Source: Nereocystis luetkeana (Eukaryota; Sar; Phaeophyceae; Laminariales; Laminariaceae). From it: DNA of 64,000 bases. Under the pieces are notes generated by a model. That model was not told where the DNA came from. It did not search any database and worked only from the letters and a program-made list of their open reading frames with translations. Position 1 is the first letter of the stretch. Each line of letters begins with the position of its first letter. The stretch covers positions 3,129,501-3,193,500 of the forward strand of contig JARUPZ010000006.1 in assembly GCA_031213475.1 (NCBI GenBank). The letters are read 5' to 3'. Both the position numbers and the translations under genes were made by a program. This document shows, piece after piece, positions 11,500 to 23,790 of the stretch.

Positions 11500-14400
11500 A
11501 TACGACAGGCACGACATACACAATCTATGAAATAGAGAAACGAAAGGAAACAATCAAAGGGAAAACAAAAACAAAGTAGACAAATCGAAAGGGAAAAAAA
11601 AAAAAAATGAAAGCAAAAACTAGAAGAAAAACTCTGTCGTGTCCCCCGCCCCCGTAGGCGAGGTGGCCAACACTTGAAAAATAACGAGCTGGAAAAAAAA
11701 ACAAAAAACAAAAAAAAACACCACTGCTTTCAAACAGAGTAAGACAAATAACAGAGGAAAAAAATAACAAAGGAAAAATAACAAAGGGGAAATAACAGGC
11801 AGACCAAAGCCCAAAGCACCTTCCAGGTGGCGGCAGCAGTTTGTGGTACGAGTAATATAGCCAGGTTGTCCCTGCTAATCCGCCTGGTACCTTGCTACCC
11901 AGACTCCCGTCTCCGCCCTGTGTTGGTCAACTACGCCCAGCCCCTTGGCGTCAGATACGAAACGAGCAGAGCAGGTTCGTCATCCAACCACGCCAAACGG
12001 CTCCTTCAGGACGGCTTATCAATCAGAAAAGGATGAGAAAAAAATAAAATGAAAATCACGGAGAGTCAGCGCAAGAGAGAAAAAAACAAAACAAGAGAAG
12101 ACAAGGGAAGACCACGTTCGAACCAGCTGCACCAGTTGGTAGCACTAGTAGTATGGTAATGTTCTACTTCCTAGCCGACTTGGTGCCTTGCTACCCGGTC
12201 TGCCATCTCGTTTCTACTGTCGTCTACCGCCGTTTCCCTTCTACCCCTCCTGTTCCCCCCCTTTTCCGCATTCCCTTGGTCGGGTTTTCTGCCACTTCTC
12301 CTGTTGCCCCCTGCACCCCCGTTCCCTTGGACACCATCCACGGCGGATGCGCGGCGCTGCCTACTCATCTCAGCCTCAGCCTCGTGCCACCTCACCATTA
12401 GCCGTTCGGCTGCTTCAAGGATCCCCCGGTACCACTTCCGCGCCTTTTTGGCTGTAGTGGATCACAACGCGGTCTCAGCTCCAAACACCAAGGGGTCAAC
12501 TTCCGTTGACCCTTCGGTGGCTCGGAACTCCCTAAGGTCTTCGACTATGCATCTATGCCAAGTCTTACACCGTCCGACTGGTCTCGTGTTCTCCCCACCA
12601 GCTATCGTCCTGAACATTATCCGACTGGGTAATCGCTCTTTGCTTTACCGTGCCACGCCCCCCACAAAGAAGAGCCGCCGTTTACGAATGGTCGTTTCCA
12701 TGCTCTCGCAACGTGTCATCTTGAGGGCCTTCGCGTACGAGAGGGTGGCATGGTCAGTACGAAGTCGGTGCTGGAAGCCAATGACTCGCAACAGGACTCG
12801 GTGGTGAGCCGTTCGAAGCTTGGCAAAGTGTTCCGCTCTGAGGGTCCACGTCCCACACCCGTACAGCAGGGTCTCAATCACCTCGGCCTTCAGCATTCGG
12901 ACTTCAAGGCTAGGGAGGGCGGTCGTCCTATCATAAAACTCCGGGCCGAACCGTTTGACGCATGCTCGCATGAGGCGGACCCGTCGGTCGATTCCGAGCG
13001 AGAGCGCAGCGTTTTCGTGGATAACGCCGCCTAGGTATAATAACTGGGTCGTCTGCATTTTACCTCTGGCCTGCCGCTTCGAAGACGAGCGGTGGTGCGA
13101 GGGTTGTCTGGTCTGGTGTTGGTAGGACCATTGTCTTTGTCTTCTTTTCCGACACCGTGAAGCCCGCTGCTTCAAAGACAGTCATAATGACTATCATCAT
13201 TTTCGCGAGCCCTTCAGCCGACTTCGAGACAATTCTTCATCATCGGCGTACAACATGCCCCATACAGACCTTCACATGCACGCGAATGGCTCCTCCTTCC
13301 CTGTTCGAACTACTCCAGCTTCACTGAGTTGGACCAAATCCCTTACAATGGCTTCGTCTTTGCTGAAGCTTACTATTAATAGTACGACGTGTAACGCGGC
13401 AGCAAGGAACACGTTAAACAGTAACGGTGATAGTACACAGCCTTGCCGGAGCCCCTGGGTGACATCAAACCATTCCCGAGTGCTCGCCGTCTTCAGTACG
13501 CACGCGAGCCCGCATGCTATTGTGCAAAATACGGACAATTCTCAGCATCTTGGTTGGTACGCCAAAGCGTGTGAGTACCTTCCATTACAGCTCTCGGTCG
13601 ACAGAGTGGTACGCTTTTTGCAGATCGATGAAGCACACGTATAAGGGGATTTTTCTCTGTCGTCCGAGCTCTTGCAGCCGGCGCACGACGAACAACATAT
13701 CAGTCGCTGATCGTGCGGGGCGGAAGCCGCACTGTTCCTCAGGGAGTAGCTCCTCGGTCTCGAAGTAGTTGCTGAGGCGGGACGCGACGATTTTCAACAA
13801 CACTTTGCCTGCGTGGGCAACAAGCGAAATCACTCTGTAGTAGTTGTTGCAGTCAGTTCGATCCTTTTTTTTGTGAAGAACCTTGATGATCGCATCTTTC
13901 CATTGCTGAGGGACTTCTCCTGTTAACGAAAAAAATGACAATGATGTTGTCAGAGCACTGGGCGAATGCCGGGTGGTCGAATTTTAGGAGTTCGACCGGG
14001 AGACCATCTGGCCCGACAGCTTTCCAATTCGACATCCCCTTAAGTGCTTCTGTCATCTCGTCTATGGATGGTTCATCTTCAAGCGACAGTTTAGGCAGTC
14101 GCGGGGGCAAGAGGTCGATGATCGTGGGATCGAGTTTCAGCGATTTCGTGTTCAAGAGTTATTTATTGGTAAAACCCCGCCCATCGTTCACGAATTCGCA
14201 CATTATCCCGTAAGATCGTCGTCCCTAATGAACTGTTCGCTCCTCGCTTTAGTCCCTTCCAATCCTACCGTACTCTTAAGGTGCTTGTAAAAGCCTCTCT
14301 GGTCGTTGTTCGCTAAGAGTCGGTCGGTTTCGGCAAGGTACGCTTCGAAGTAGCGTAGTACGTATTGAGTTTTTTTGTTGTAGATATCTTTCGAATTGCT

Positions 14401-14580
14401 TTGTTTAGTATATTTTTCTGTGGTTTGGAAGGGAGAGCACCTGGCTGAGATGTCTACCGCATTACTCTGTGTCATGCCCATGTGTCTTTCCTCGTACACG
14501 TATTTCCCTCCCTTCACCGTCTGGGTTATACTGTACGAATTCTCGGACGACTGAGATACCCAATAGTTCAACACCATTGT
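11500..14580 (-). mobile_element. LINE (non-LTR retrotransposon), broken
   Basis: A - strand element. From its 5' side it shows: a pre-RT segment at 14203-14577; an LLNTKSLKLDP motif near 14150; an RT finger region with [15 protein letters not shown] (about 13980-14035); [20 protein letters not shown] and [13 protein letters not shown] (13590-13740); and QGLRQGCVLSPLLFNVF (about 13400-13460). The catalytic YADD is at 13239-13250. A post-RT YLGG...LYGCGTW region lies at 12650-13060, and a C-terminal tail runs to about 12170. A T-rich 3' untranslated region on the - strand reaches about 11500. Frameshifts separate these blocks, so it cannot encode one protein. Confidence 0.85.
12645..14155 (-). 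pseudogene. Reverse transcriptase of the LINE, frameshifted
   Basis: This is the RVT_1-type polymerase that would copy element RNA at a nicked target. The motifs appear in order across at least four frames (13853-14155, 13585-13941, 13272-13538, 12645-13175). The F/Y-A/I-D catalytic block survives as [12 protein letters not shown], where family members usually read 'FIDLTKAYDSVD', so His replaces the usual Asp in the second half. The YADD box is intact. A stop follows the SVDREL segment directly. I infer a dead copy. Confidence 0.8.
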
Positions 14581-16251
14581 ACCCCCCCAACAACCGAGGT
14601 ACTTCCGAGGCTTCTACAGTCTACCCCATACAGTATCATGATCTCATTGTCTTTGCGAACACTTGCCAGTTACTGTTTTTCGAGACACATGCCCGCACCG
14701 TCCCAGGTGTACAGGTTATATTCAACGGATTTACTGTCCGGCAGTTCACTTCCAGCTACAGGCGTCGACGTAATTATTATCTGCACGTGAGTGGAGGGCG
14801 TACTCTTCGGGTTATGCCCGTTTTTACCACATCTCTCAGCGCTCTCCACGGCTCTCCATATCATCACGCTCATATTTTCCCCCGTGAACGGTATGAGGCA
14901 AGCGGCGCGCGTTCAGGTAGCTGCGGAGTATAAATGTAGTGCTACCGTAAGAACAACGGCTCCGCCAACCTCCCCCAGCTCGGAACACGGGCCCCGAACC
15001 TCGCTCCGTGTACGTACAACGCTGCTACCAACATGTATCTGGCGTTTTTATGGCCGCAAAATCGCGGCTCAACATGGTCGGCACCACGCCATTAAAGACA
15101 CATTGACTGACTGATGTAAGAAATATTTAAACATCAATTCACATCACTTCACGTCAGACAATCAATGTGCTGGGTACAACACACCTGAGCCATTAGCGTA
15201 CCTCACCTGACGTATCGATGAAATATATATATAGTATTCTATATATCCCATGCTTCAAAGACAGCCGAAGCACTCTACCCCCAATACCCAGGAAGGTATG
15301 AGTTCACCATAACCCACGGAATAGATAGCCAAATCCGTGGGAGTGTTCCCGCCAGCTCAAGCAATCGCGATATTCCTTGAAATACACTTTTGATAAACAG
15401 CGACTGGATCAACAGCTCGATACCAGCTTCGACCAGATGAAAACCTGACTCGATAGCAGAGCCTCCCCACTGTGACACCCAATCGAATCACGACAGCTGA
15501 GCGGAGTCTTCGTCCCTTCGCGGACGTTTAACAGAGCGCTCTCCTTTTCACGACGTGCGACGGGTCCCTGTGATTACCGACGTGCGCCAGCCTACCGGCT
15601 TCAAGGTATAGGCGCCAACCTTCGCCCAGGTGGGGAGCACCGCGCCTAGCAAATCGTTGGTCCCCGGCGGCTCAGTTGAATCTAACTGAGATAACTGCGT
15701 GGTGAACCTCTGTCGACCAATCCTGTATGCTTGCCTTTGGGACCAGCATTCGAATAGCTCGGTGGATAGCTTCGTCGTATGACGTTATCACAGTGTATTT
15801 AGCTTGACTTACAGAACGTTGGCCTGCGTTGCTACTATGACCCCTCGACCTACTGCTCGTGCCACCCCACTTGCCTCTCGTCGTGGCCGTCTCGGGCCGC
15901 ACCGTGTCCTTCAGTCGAAATTTAACCTACTTCGAGAAAAACTTGACTTCCGCGAACTTGATGCGGAACCGGAATTCATGGTGAGTGCACACTGTACATG
16001 ACGGTCATAACTTGGCGAAAGCCATAACTTCGCATGTGGGACCCATGGGTAGATCCCCAGCGCCGTAAACGCGGACGTGAACGCACTCTCGGTTAATTCT
16101 GCTAAATCAGCCAACATGGGCACACTCGCATATCAGTCATGTGCGTACTTCTTAGATTCGCCGTCGAATGGATCGATTGTTAGCCCAGCTTTGTTCACGA
16201 GCTCGTGTTTCGGTAAGAAAGCCACGTGGTTTCAAATATATAAACAAAACT
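14581..16251. other. LINE 5' flank and unassigned sequence
   Basis: The - strand from 14580 to about 15115 may be the 5' part of the same LINE, but I see no endonuclease motifs, only scattered short frames. From 15115 to 16251 nothing is recognised. Confidence 0.3.
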
Positions 16252-16908
16252 CTAAATTCGTTTTCTCTGGTCGGTCGCCGTGGGGGCGTTTCGGTGGCCT
16301 TTCGCAAGATCGTCAGCCCTGATTCGCGAGAGCTTCGTACTATTCGCGAGTGGAGGGACGTTTCGGGAACAGATTCAACAGGACTGCCGTTGATCTCAGC
16401 TGCTTTGGCCCGAAGAGACCGGCTATAAGACGGCATACATACGATAGTATACCGATTATTTTACTATTTTGTTCCAGAATACTTTCAACACAGGACTACG
16501 ACGCGGGTCATTGGATTATTTGCGTGCGTGGACACATGTAGATAGCATACGACGGGCGTCACGCTGTTGCTGCCTCTTCGTATACCGCTTGGCCAGTTGG
16601 CCCCCTGCTGGCGTTGCTCCTGCTCGTGCCGCTCCTGCTCGTGCCGCTCCTTCTCGTGCCGCTCCTGCTGGTGCTGCATTTATTTGCTCTCGCTGCTTCT
16701 GTTTGTACCGGGTGCTCCTCCTGCTAGTGCTGCTCCTGCCTGGTAGATGGCATCGCCTGCTCCTGGTGGTGCTGCTTCTACAGAGTGGACTGCACTTTTT
16801 CCTGATGCCGCTATTAAAGGTTCTGTCTTCAATATACCTCAGCCTCGCCCTCTTCTGGCGGATCTTGAAAGCCCATTTCGAACAGAACCCCCCTGTCCAA
16901 GTCCGTGC

Positions 16909-17196
16909 TCAATCCCACTGTAAAGTGCAACCGCTGCATCTCCCGGCTATATGATGGAGACAGAACTTTGGAGGCAAGGTCGATTTTGCGACCGGCGACC
17001 ACAACACCTGTGCCGGCAGCGAAATAATCCTGAAGTGGCCCAAAGACTGTGAATTATGCGCCAGGCCTATCGACGTCCGCACCGTTACCTTCACGCTCGA
17101 GACAGGAGGTGGCGGTGAGTTGAGGTCTGTGCTTCTCTGTTGCTGTTGTTGTTGTTGTTGTTGTTGTTGTTTGTCGACCTTTAGAACTAAATCCAA
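16909..17196 (-). CDS. Alternative frame with polyglutamine tract, copy A
   Basis: A 95-codon - strand frame starts at ATG 17194 and has a run of 11 glutamines at residues 10-20 from the TTG repeat, then a Pro/Val-rich segment. The copy at 21546-21830 is the same apart from one fewer glutamine. It overlaps the + strand candidate exon, and at most one of the two is likely real. No domain was recognised. Confidence 0.2.
   Translation of the reverse strand: MDLVLKVDKQQQQQQQQQQQRSTDLNSPPPPVSSVKVTVRTSIGLAHNSQSLGHFRIISLPAQVLWSPVAKSTLPPKFCLHHIAGRCSGCTLQWD
16964..17114 (+). CDS. Candidate exon in repeat copy A
   Basis: This 151-base segment is preceded by 'gagacag' and followed by the strong donor 'gtgagt' at 17115. 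It is open in one frame, reading a G-G-K-V-D-F-A-T-G-D-H-N-T-C start, then SEIILKWPKDCELC and VRTVTFTLETGGG. The copy at 21601-21751 has the same length and sequence. Its residue mix looks like a real Cys-containing extracellular-type protein, but I recognise no family. The opposite strand is also open with a polyglutamine start, so the coding strand is unproven. Confidence 0.35.
17138..17171 (+). repeat. TTG/CTG trinucleotide microsatellite
   Basis: A run of TTG units with a few CTG units. The copy at 21776-21805 is one unit shorter, so the tract has changed length since the duplication. Confidence 0.9.
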
Positions 17197-17991
17197 GACA
17201 AAAAACGTACCTGGTACTAAAATAATAATGCCATTTGTTTATGCATTCCTGCGCCTACTGCCATTTGCTTTTGTGCTGCTGCTGCCGCTGCTACTGCCGC
17301 TGTTGTTTACAGCCCGCGTTTGTTTCCCCAACAGTGTCTACCGCCGCTGCTGCTGTTGTTGTTTATGCTGCTGCTTCTTTTCCTGCTGCTGTAACCCCGC
17401 GCGCCTATTGTCCCTGATGCTGATTTTACTTTGTACGCAGGCGTCGTTCGCGTTGTTGCTGTTGTACGCAGCTTTGAGTCGGTGTCTGCCGCCGCTGCTG
17501 CTGCAGCTATTGTCTGGGTTGTTGCTGTTCCCGCATGTTGTCTACCTTCAGCACTAAATACAAGACACAAATACATACCAGGTTCTACAGTAATTTCGAG
17601 TTTTGTCTTGCACACTACAGCAGTACGTAAAAAAATGTAAATGGATATTTTGTTTTTCTTGATACGAGCTCACACCGAGACAGGGGTATAGTACGCGTAC
17701 TGCCATTTGTATATGCGCTGCTGCTGCCGTTGTTTTTGTTTTGCACACTATGACAAACTTTGTTTTCCGAACAGTTTCCGTTGTTGTTTGCAGCCTGCGT
17801 TTCTTTCCACTCCGAAACAGTTGTCTACCGCCGCTGCTGCTGTTGTTGACACGATAACAGACAGGCGTTGAGTACACTACCACGTTTCCATGTTTTATGC
17901 TGCTGCCGACTCTGCCGTCGGCGTCTCTGCCGCGAAAAAAGACGTAAGGGTTTGCCAACATCATTCATCGCATCTCATTCCTATTTACCTT

Positions 17992-18620
17992 TAGGCCGTT
18001 TCCTAACTATGCGGTTCGAGTTTTGAGCTTCAGATTTTGGCCCGATCGCCTTTTCAGATGTGAAGTTGGCAAATCGAAACAGCTTCCTATGCGGAAAAAT
18101 CAGATTTGTTGTGTGTGTAGAGATTTGAGCAAACGCCGAGACCAACTGCTGTTTTAGTGGTTTGGCGCCGCGAAGAGACGCGCTGGGTGCGCTGCACTGT
18201 GGGTAGGACCCAAGCGTCCGTGCCAAGGCTGACCATCTCCGGTCTGGCGGCGAAGAGACGTGGCGAGTGTGCTAGAGTCACCTGTCTTGGTATTTTGGGT
18301 TCCATGTTTTGACTGACTGCTGCTGCTGCTGCTGTACAGCAGTGTACGTACAAGTACTCGTACGCATCCACGGAGAGGTGCGTGCCGAGTTCGCTTCTCT
18401 TGGTCTCTCGGCAGGAGCCCGCGCCAGGCGACTGACGTCTGGACACGGAGGGTCGCGCCGCCCGAGCGTCGGGCGCGAAGCGACGCCGCCATACAGCTGT
18501 GTAACCATCCAATTCATCGATCGTTCTGCTGCTGTTTGCTGTCATGGACAACATCTTGAATTTAGAGAGCATCCCACTTTTCGATTTGAAAATCTGATGA
18601 CCCAGGTCGTCGGATTTTGG
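17992..18620. other. Segment present only in repeat copy A
   Basis: Between 'tatttaccttta' and 'cacgccaa.gcg', copy A holds about 620 bases that copy B replaces with about 25. The segment is GC-rich and includes a short TGC repeat near 18318-18336. Open frames occur on both strands: - 18087-18623 has 178 codons, + 18309-18716 has 135. I recognise no domain or terminal inverted repeats. It may be an insertion in A or a deletion from B. Confidence 0.6.
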
Positions 18621-19646
18621 CACGCCAATGCGTATTTTCGAAACTGCTTTTCAAAGTGTTTTTGCCAAAATCAGGTATATTTGGCCGCGTTTCGGCCAAA
18701 ATCAGTTACGTTCTAAAAACAAGTATAAAACACACCCCAGGAGCGCTGCTGTTGCCCAGGCTGACATCGCAACTGATTTTGCCTAGAAAAGGCCAACTTA
18801 TACCAGTTTTGTTTCTACTCTCTCTAGCTTTCAACTGATTTTGGCAAACTTTGAACAAATCAGAGGGGCCACATATGTACACTGTTGTTTCTCTCCGTAT
18901 GCGCTTGCCCTCCCTCGGTTGAAATTCTTCTGCATTACGCAACGTATAAACTCTGTACTCGCACGTACACGTTGTACGTCAAAGTACGTTTTTGCATAAA
19001 TATGCATACATGAGTATGCTGGTTTCGTTTTTTTTTTTCTTTGGGATATGCGACGTGCTCCCGTTATTGAATAGTTGTTGTGTCCTACTGCCGCTGCTTT
19101 GTTGTTTTCTATGGTCACAGCGGTCCATACATCACCATGGTCTTTATCTGCACCACCCCGCGTCGAGCTTGTCTCAGGTTTAGTACGGCAAGATAATTTC
19201 GTGCCGAGCTGGCAGTTCCGCGAGGACGGTCAAGAAGATTTAAGTTGTCAACGGTGGGGGTGCGCCAGATTAAATACTCTTCTTGGCGCCGTCGCCGTCG
19301 CAGAACAAACGAAGCCTATTAACAGTAACTCTCTGCAGGTCCAAGTGAAGCCCGTGGTATCTACACCCTAAAGAAAACTAAACGACTTAGATTTGGGCCA
19401 TATATGGCACGCAATTTTTTTTACTCGACTTTCATGGACAGAAGACCGCTCGTGGCGCGCGTTGTTTACTTGGTTTTAGGATACACTTGATTTTGGCTCA
19501 AACGAATCAGGTATAACTGATTTTGGCATTTGCCCTTTTCAAAGTCTTTGTCAGCTAAGTTCGTACCAAGTAAAATGTTTGTATTCAACACGTCTTACAT
19601 GTCTCCTTTGTGCTGTCGGTCTGTTGTCTATAAACTATGTTTGCAG

Positions 19647-19900
19647 GTCCGTAAGGATTGTGTCTACGGCAAAGGAACTATCAAGGACAACGGCATCTTG
19701 GTCGGCCTGTGCAAGCACCCCCCGCAACTTTTCGGGCTCCAAGCACTCCAGGAAGCTCTTCATCGCCCACGACGAGCAAGTTCAGGGCGAACGCCACGGG
19801 AAGTTCGGCGAATGGGCTCGGGTGGAACTGGAGAAAAGCACCGCCAAGCGGGAAGGCTGTGTCGGTCGATCTCCTTGGTTCGGGCTCGGAATAGATCTTC
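19647..19900 (+). pseudogene. Candidate exon with frameshift, copy A
   Basis: After a 'tttgcag' acceptor the frame reads VRKDCVYGKGTIKDNGILVG and a short CK-containing tail. One extra base near 19727 relative to copy B shifts the frame. The following SKHSRKLFIAHDEQVQGERH and WARVELEKSTAKREG continue in the next frame. Copy B at 23665 reads through this point, but then jumps across a deletion. No family was recognised. Confidence 0.35.
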
Positions 19901-20056
19901 GTACTTTAAGAGTCTGTTCTCGTGTCTATCATGATCTTCCGGTACAGCACCATACACAGTTGATCTGCCTTTGGTCTGCGCCTGGGGTCCGAATATAGAG
20001 GTGTTCGCGGGCGTTTCGGTGCAGCGTACGCCTACGTCTATAATATTTCAATACTT

Positions 20057-20611
20057 TCAGCAAACATCCGTTGTGCGTGTACTTGCAAGTCTGTCAGCGG
20101 GTGCTTTGAGTTCAACCGTGGGGAGCGGACTGGTTGATGTTTTTTCGGTGGGGACTTCTTCACCTAAGTAAAGTGTCAGGATTTGCATCGCCTCCATCAC
20201 GCTAGGGCCTTGGCGAGTGCCAAGGTCTAACTGACATTTTTGCATCCTCTTTGGGTGCCGTGGACAACGAAAGATCCTGTTTTTTTCAATCTACCTTGGG
20301 TGTTTGCCGGGGTGCTGATTCCGTTGTTCGTAGCGACAATCGCGTTTGCGAGGGAATTTTTGCTACTGCTTACTCCCGTCGCTTCGACTTCGTTGCGTTT
20401 GACGCCGGCCCCGGGCCCACTGCTACGCTTCGTTGAAGACATTTTTTCTCGAGGAATTGCTGTCGTAGTTGGTTTGGGCGTCCGCCAAAGGTTTCGTTCG
20501 TTGTCGAACCGTTAGGTGTCGCAGGACATGTGTCGACAGGCGCTGGGATTCGTTGAGGAAGTGCCTACTGTCGAAGTTGCATATCACGCTCATGTCGCCT
20601 TCATATCTCAT
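20057..20611 (-). pseudogene. Conserved minus-strand frame, copy A
   Basis: On the - strand, blocks read KPTTTAIPR, RSSGPGAGVKRNEVEATGVS, HGTQRGCKN and then QLDLGTRQGPSVMEAMQILT with KAPADRLASTRTTDVC. The same frame recurs in copy B (23699-24335) and partly at 47562-48066. In the last of these a stop present in A and B reads as a sense codon. This suggests an ancestral - strand coding sequence, now broken. Family unknown. Confidence 0.35.
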
Positions 20612-21600
20612 AACAGCTGTAATACATAAATACTACCTGCTTTTTCGGTCATTAGAACTGCTCTCTTGCGTCACCCTCGTCTGCATGTCCCACTGGTATT
20701 TTCCTTATACTAACTCAGGCTTGGATGTTAACAGGTGTACATTTGAGCAATTGCCCCAACTGCAGCACATACAACTGCAATTAATTGGTGGAATAGTTCA
20801 AACCAACCCACCAAATACGTATGTCTTCTCACACGCTACGCTTATGCCACTCCGGAGGGAAAACTTGTAAGCACAACTATAAATTCGTTTTCTCTGGTCG
20901 GTCGCCGTGGGGCCGTTTCGGTGGCCTTTGGCAAGACGGTCAGCCCTGATTCGCGAGAGCTTTGTACTATTCGCGAGTGGAGGGACTTTTCTGGAACAGA
21001 TTCAACAGGACTGCCGTTAATCTCAGCTGCTTTGGCCCGAAGAGACCGGCTATAAGACGGCATACATACGATAATAGTAGACCGATTATTTTTCTATTTT
21101 GTTCCAGAATAGGTTCAACAGGACTACGGGTGATTGGATTATTTGCGTGCGTGGACACATGTAGGCAGCATACGACGCGCGTCACGCTGTTGCTGCCTCT
21201 TCGTATACCGCTTGGCCAGTTGGCCTCCTGCTGGCGTTGCTCCTGCTCGTGCCGCTCTTGCTCGTGCCGCTCGTGCTCGTGCCGCTCCTTCTCGTGCCAC
21301 TCCTGCTGGTGCTGCTTTTGCTTTCGCTGCTTCTGTTGGTACCTTGTGCTCCTGCCGCTGGTGCTGCTCCTGCCTGGTAGATGGCATCTCCTGCTCCTGG
21401 TGGTGCTGCTTCTACAGAGTGGACTCCACTTTTTCCTGCTGCTGCCGATATTAAAGGTGCTGCCTTCAATACACCTCTGCCTCGCCCTCTTCTGACGGAT
21501 CTTGAAAGCCCATTTCGAACAGAACCCCCCTGTCCAAGTCCGTGCTCAATCCCACTGTAAAGTGCAACCGCTGCATCTCCCGGCTATATGATGGAGACAG

Positions 21601-21751
21601 AACTTTGGAGGCAAGGTCGATTTTGCGACCGGCGACCACAACACCTGTGCCGGCAGCGAAATAATCCTGAAGTGGCCCAAAGACTGTGAATTATGCGCCA
21701 GGCCTATCGACGTCCGCACCGTTACCTTCACGCTCGAGACAGGAGGTGGCG
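21601..21751 (+). CDS. Candidate exon in repeat copy B
   Basis: Same 151-base open segment as 16964-17114, with the acceptor 'gagacag' and donor 'gtgagt' conserved. Conservation here does not prove coding, because the flanking non-coding sequence is conserved as well. Confidence 0.35.
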
Positions 21752-23664
21752 GTGAGTTGAGGTCTGTGCTTCTCTGTTGCTGTTGTTGTTGTTGTTGTTG
21801 TTGTTTGTCGACCTTTAGAACTAAATCCAAGACAAAAAACGTACCTGGTACTAAAATAATAATGCCATTTGTTTATGCGCTATTGCGCCTACTGCCATTT
21901 GCTTTTGTGCTGCTGCTGCCGCTGCTACTGCCGCTGTTGTTTACAGCCTGCGTTTGTTTCCCCAACAGTGTCTACCGCCGCTGCTGCTGTTGTTGTTTAT
22001 GCTGCTGCTTCTTTTCCTGCTGCTGTAACCCCGCGCGGCTATCGTCCTCGATGCTGATTTTACTGTGTACGCAGGCGTCGTTCGCGTTGTTGCTGTAGTA
22101 CGCAGCTTTGAGTCGGTGTCTGCCGCCGATGCTGCTGCAACTGTTGTCTGGGTTGTTGCTGTTCCCGCATGTCGTCGACCTTCAGCACTAAATACAAGAC
22201 ACAAAACATACCAGGTAGGTACTACCGTAATTTCGAGTGTTGTCTTGCACACTACAGCAGTACGTATAACCAAAAACAAATGGCCATTTTGTTTTTCTTG
22301 ATACAAGCTCACACCGAGACAGGGGTATAGTACGCGTACTGCCATTTGTATATGCGCTGCTGCTGCCGTTGTTATTGTTTTGCACACTATAACAAACTTT
22401 TTTTCCGAACAGTTGCCGTTGTTGTTTGCAGCCTACGTTTCTTCCCACTCCGAGGCAGTCGTCTACCGCCGCTGCTGCTGTTGTTGACACGATAACAGAC
22501 AGGCGTTGAGTACACTAACACGTTTCCATGTTTTATGCTGCTGCCGGCTCTGCCGTCGGCGTCTCTGCCGCGAAAGGGTTTGCCAACATCATTCATCGCA
22601 TCTCATTCCTATTTACCTTTAGTGCTTTCTGCCTGTACAGCGCACGCCAACGCGATATTTCGAAACTGTTTTTCAAGGTGTTTTTGTCAAAATCAGGTGT
22701 GTCTGGCCGCTTTTCGGCCAAAATCAGTTACATTCTAAAAACAAGTACAAAACACACCCCAGGAGCGCTTCTATTGTCCAGGCTGACATCGTAACTGCTT
22801 TTGGCTAGAAAAGGCCCATTTTTGTCTCTTCTCTCTCTAGCTTCCAACTGATTTTGGCCAACTTTGAACAAATCAGAGGGGCCACATATATACACTGATG
22901 TTTCTCTCCGTATGCGTCTGCCCTCCCTCGGTTGAAATTCTTCTGCATTATTACGCAACGTATAAACTCTGTACTCGCACGTACACGTTGTACGTCAAAG
23001 TACGTTTTACATTAAGATGCATACATGTGTATTCTGGTTTCGTTTTTTTTCTTCTTTGGGATATGCGACGTGCTTCCGTTTTTGAATAGTTGCTGTGTCC
23101 TACTGCCGCTGCTTTGTTGTTTTCTATGGTCACAGCGGTCCATACATCACCATGGTCTTTATCTGCACCACCCCGCGTCGAGTTTGTCTCAGGTTTAGTA
23201 CGGCAAGATAATTTCGTGCCGAGCTGGCAGTTCCGCGAGGACGGTCAAGAAGATTTAAGCTGTCAACGGTGGGGGTGCGCCAGATTGAATACTCTTCTTG
23301 GCGCCCCCGCCGTCGCAGAACAAACGAAACCTATTAACAGTAACTCTCTGCAGGTCCAAGTGAAGCCCGTGGTATCTACACCCTAAGGAAAACTAAACGC
23401 CTTAGATTTTGGAGGCCATATATGTAACGCTTCTTTTTTTACCCGACTTTCATGGACAGAAGACCGCTCGTGGCGCGCGTTGTTTACTTGGTTTTAGTAT
23501 ACACCTGATTTTGGCTCAAACGAATCAGGTATAACTGATTTTGGCATTTGCCCTTTTCAAAGTCTTTGTCAGCTAAGTTCGTACCAAGTAAAATGTTTGT
23601 ATTCAACACGTCTTACATGTCACCTTTGTGCTGTCGGTCTGTTGTCTATAAACTATGTTGGCAG

Positions 23665-23790
23665 GTCCGTGAGGATTGTGTCTACTGCAAAGGAATTATC
23701 AAGGACAACGGCATCGTGGTCGGCCTGTGCAAGCCCCCCCTGCACTTCTCGGGCTCCAAGCACAGCAAACATCCGTTGTGCGTGTAGTTG
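23665..23790 (+). pseudogene. Candidate exon truncated by a deletion, copy B
   Basis: The frame reads VREDCVYCKGIIKDNGIVVG, then a PPLHFSGSKHS segment, without the frameshift seen in copy A. At about 23763 it joins sequence that lies about 300 bases further on in copy A. The rest of the exon is therefore missing. Confidence 0.35.

Larger units (their letters stand above)
16252..20870 (+). repeat. 4.6 kb tandem repeat unit, copy A
   Basis: It begins at 'taaattcgttttctctggtc' and ends near 'gggaaaacttgta'. The same order of sequence recurs directly downstream at 20879-24608 with high identity by eye: frames of 80-95 codons match at nearly every residue. The unit contains CTG/GCT-rich stretches, a TTG repeat, several exon-like frames, and an internal part also found at 9660-10570 and 47690-48310. 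Copy A carries about 620 bases at 17992-18620 and about 300 bases at 19755-20058 that copy B lacks. Orientation is arbitrary because the functional strand is unknown. Confidence 0.85.

Noticed and set aside
11496..11814. Three hydrophobic Phe-rich minus-strand frames
   Set aside because: Translation of the T-rich LINE 3' untranslated region in all three phases, not membrane proteins.
12304..12807. 167-codon + strand frame
   Set aside because: Antisense shadow of the LINE C-terminal coding region.
17120..17557. Leucine/cysteine-rich + strand frame
   Set aside because: A by-product of CTG, TGC and TTG repeats. The same happens in copy B at 21757-22098.
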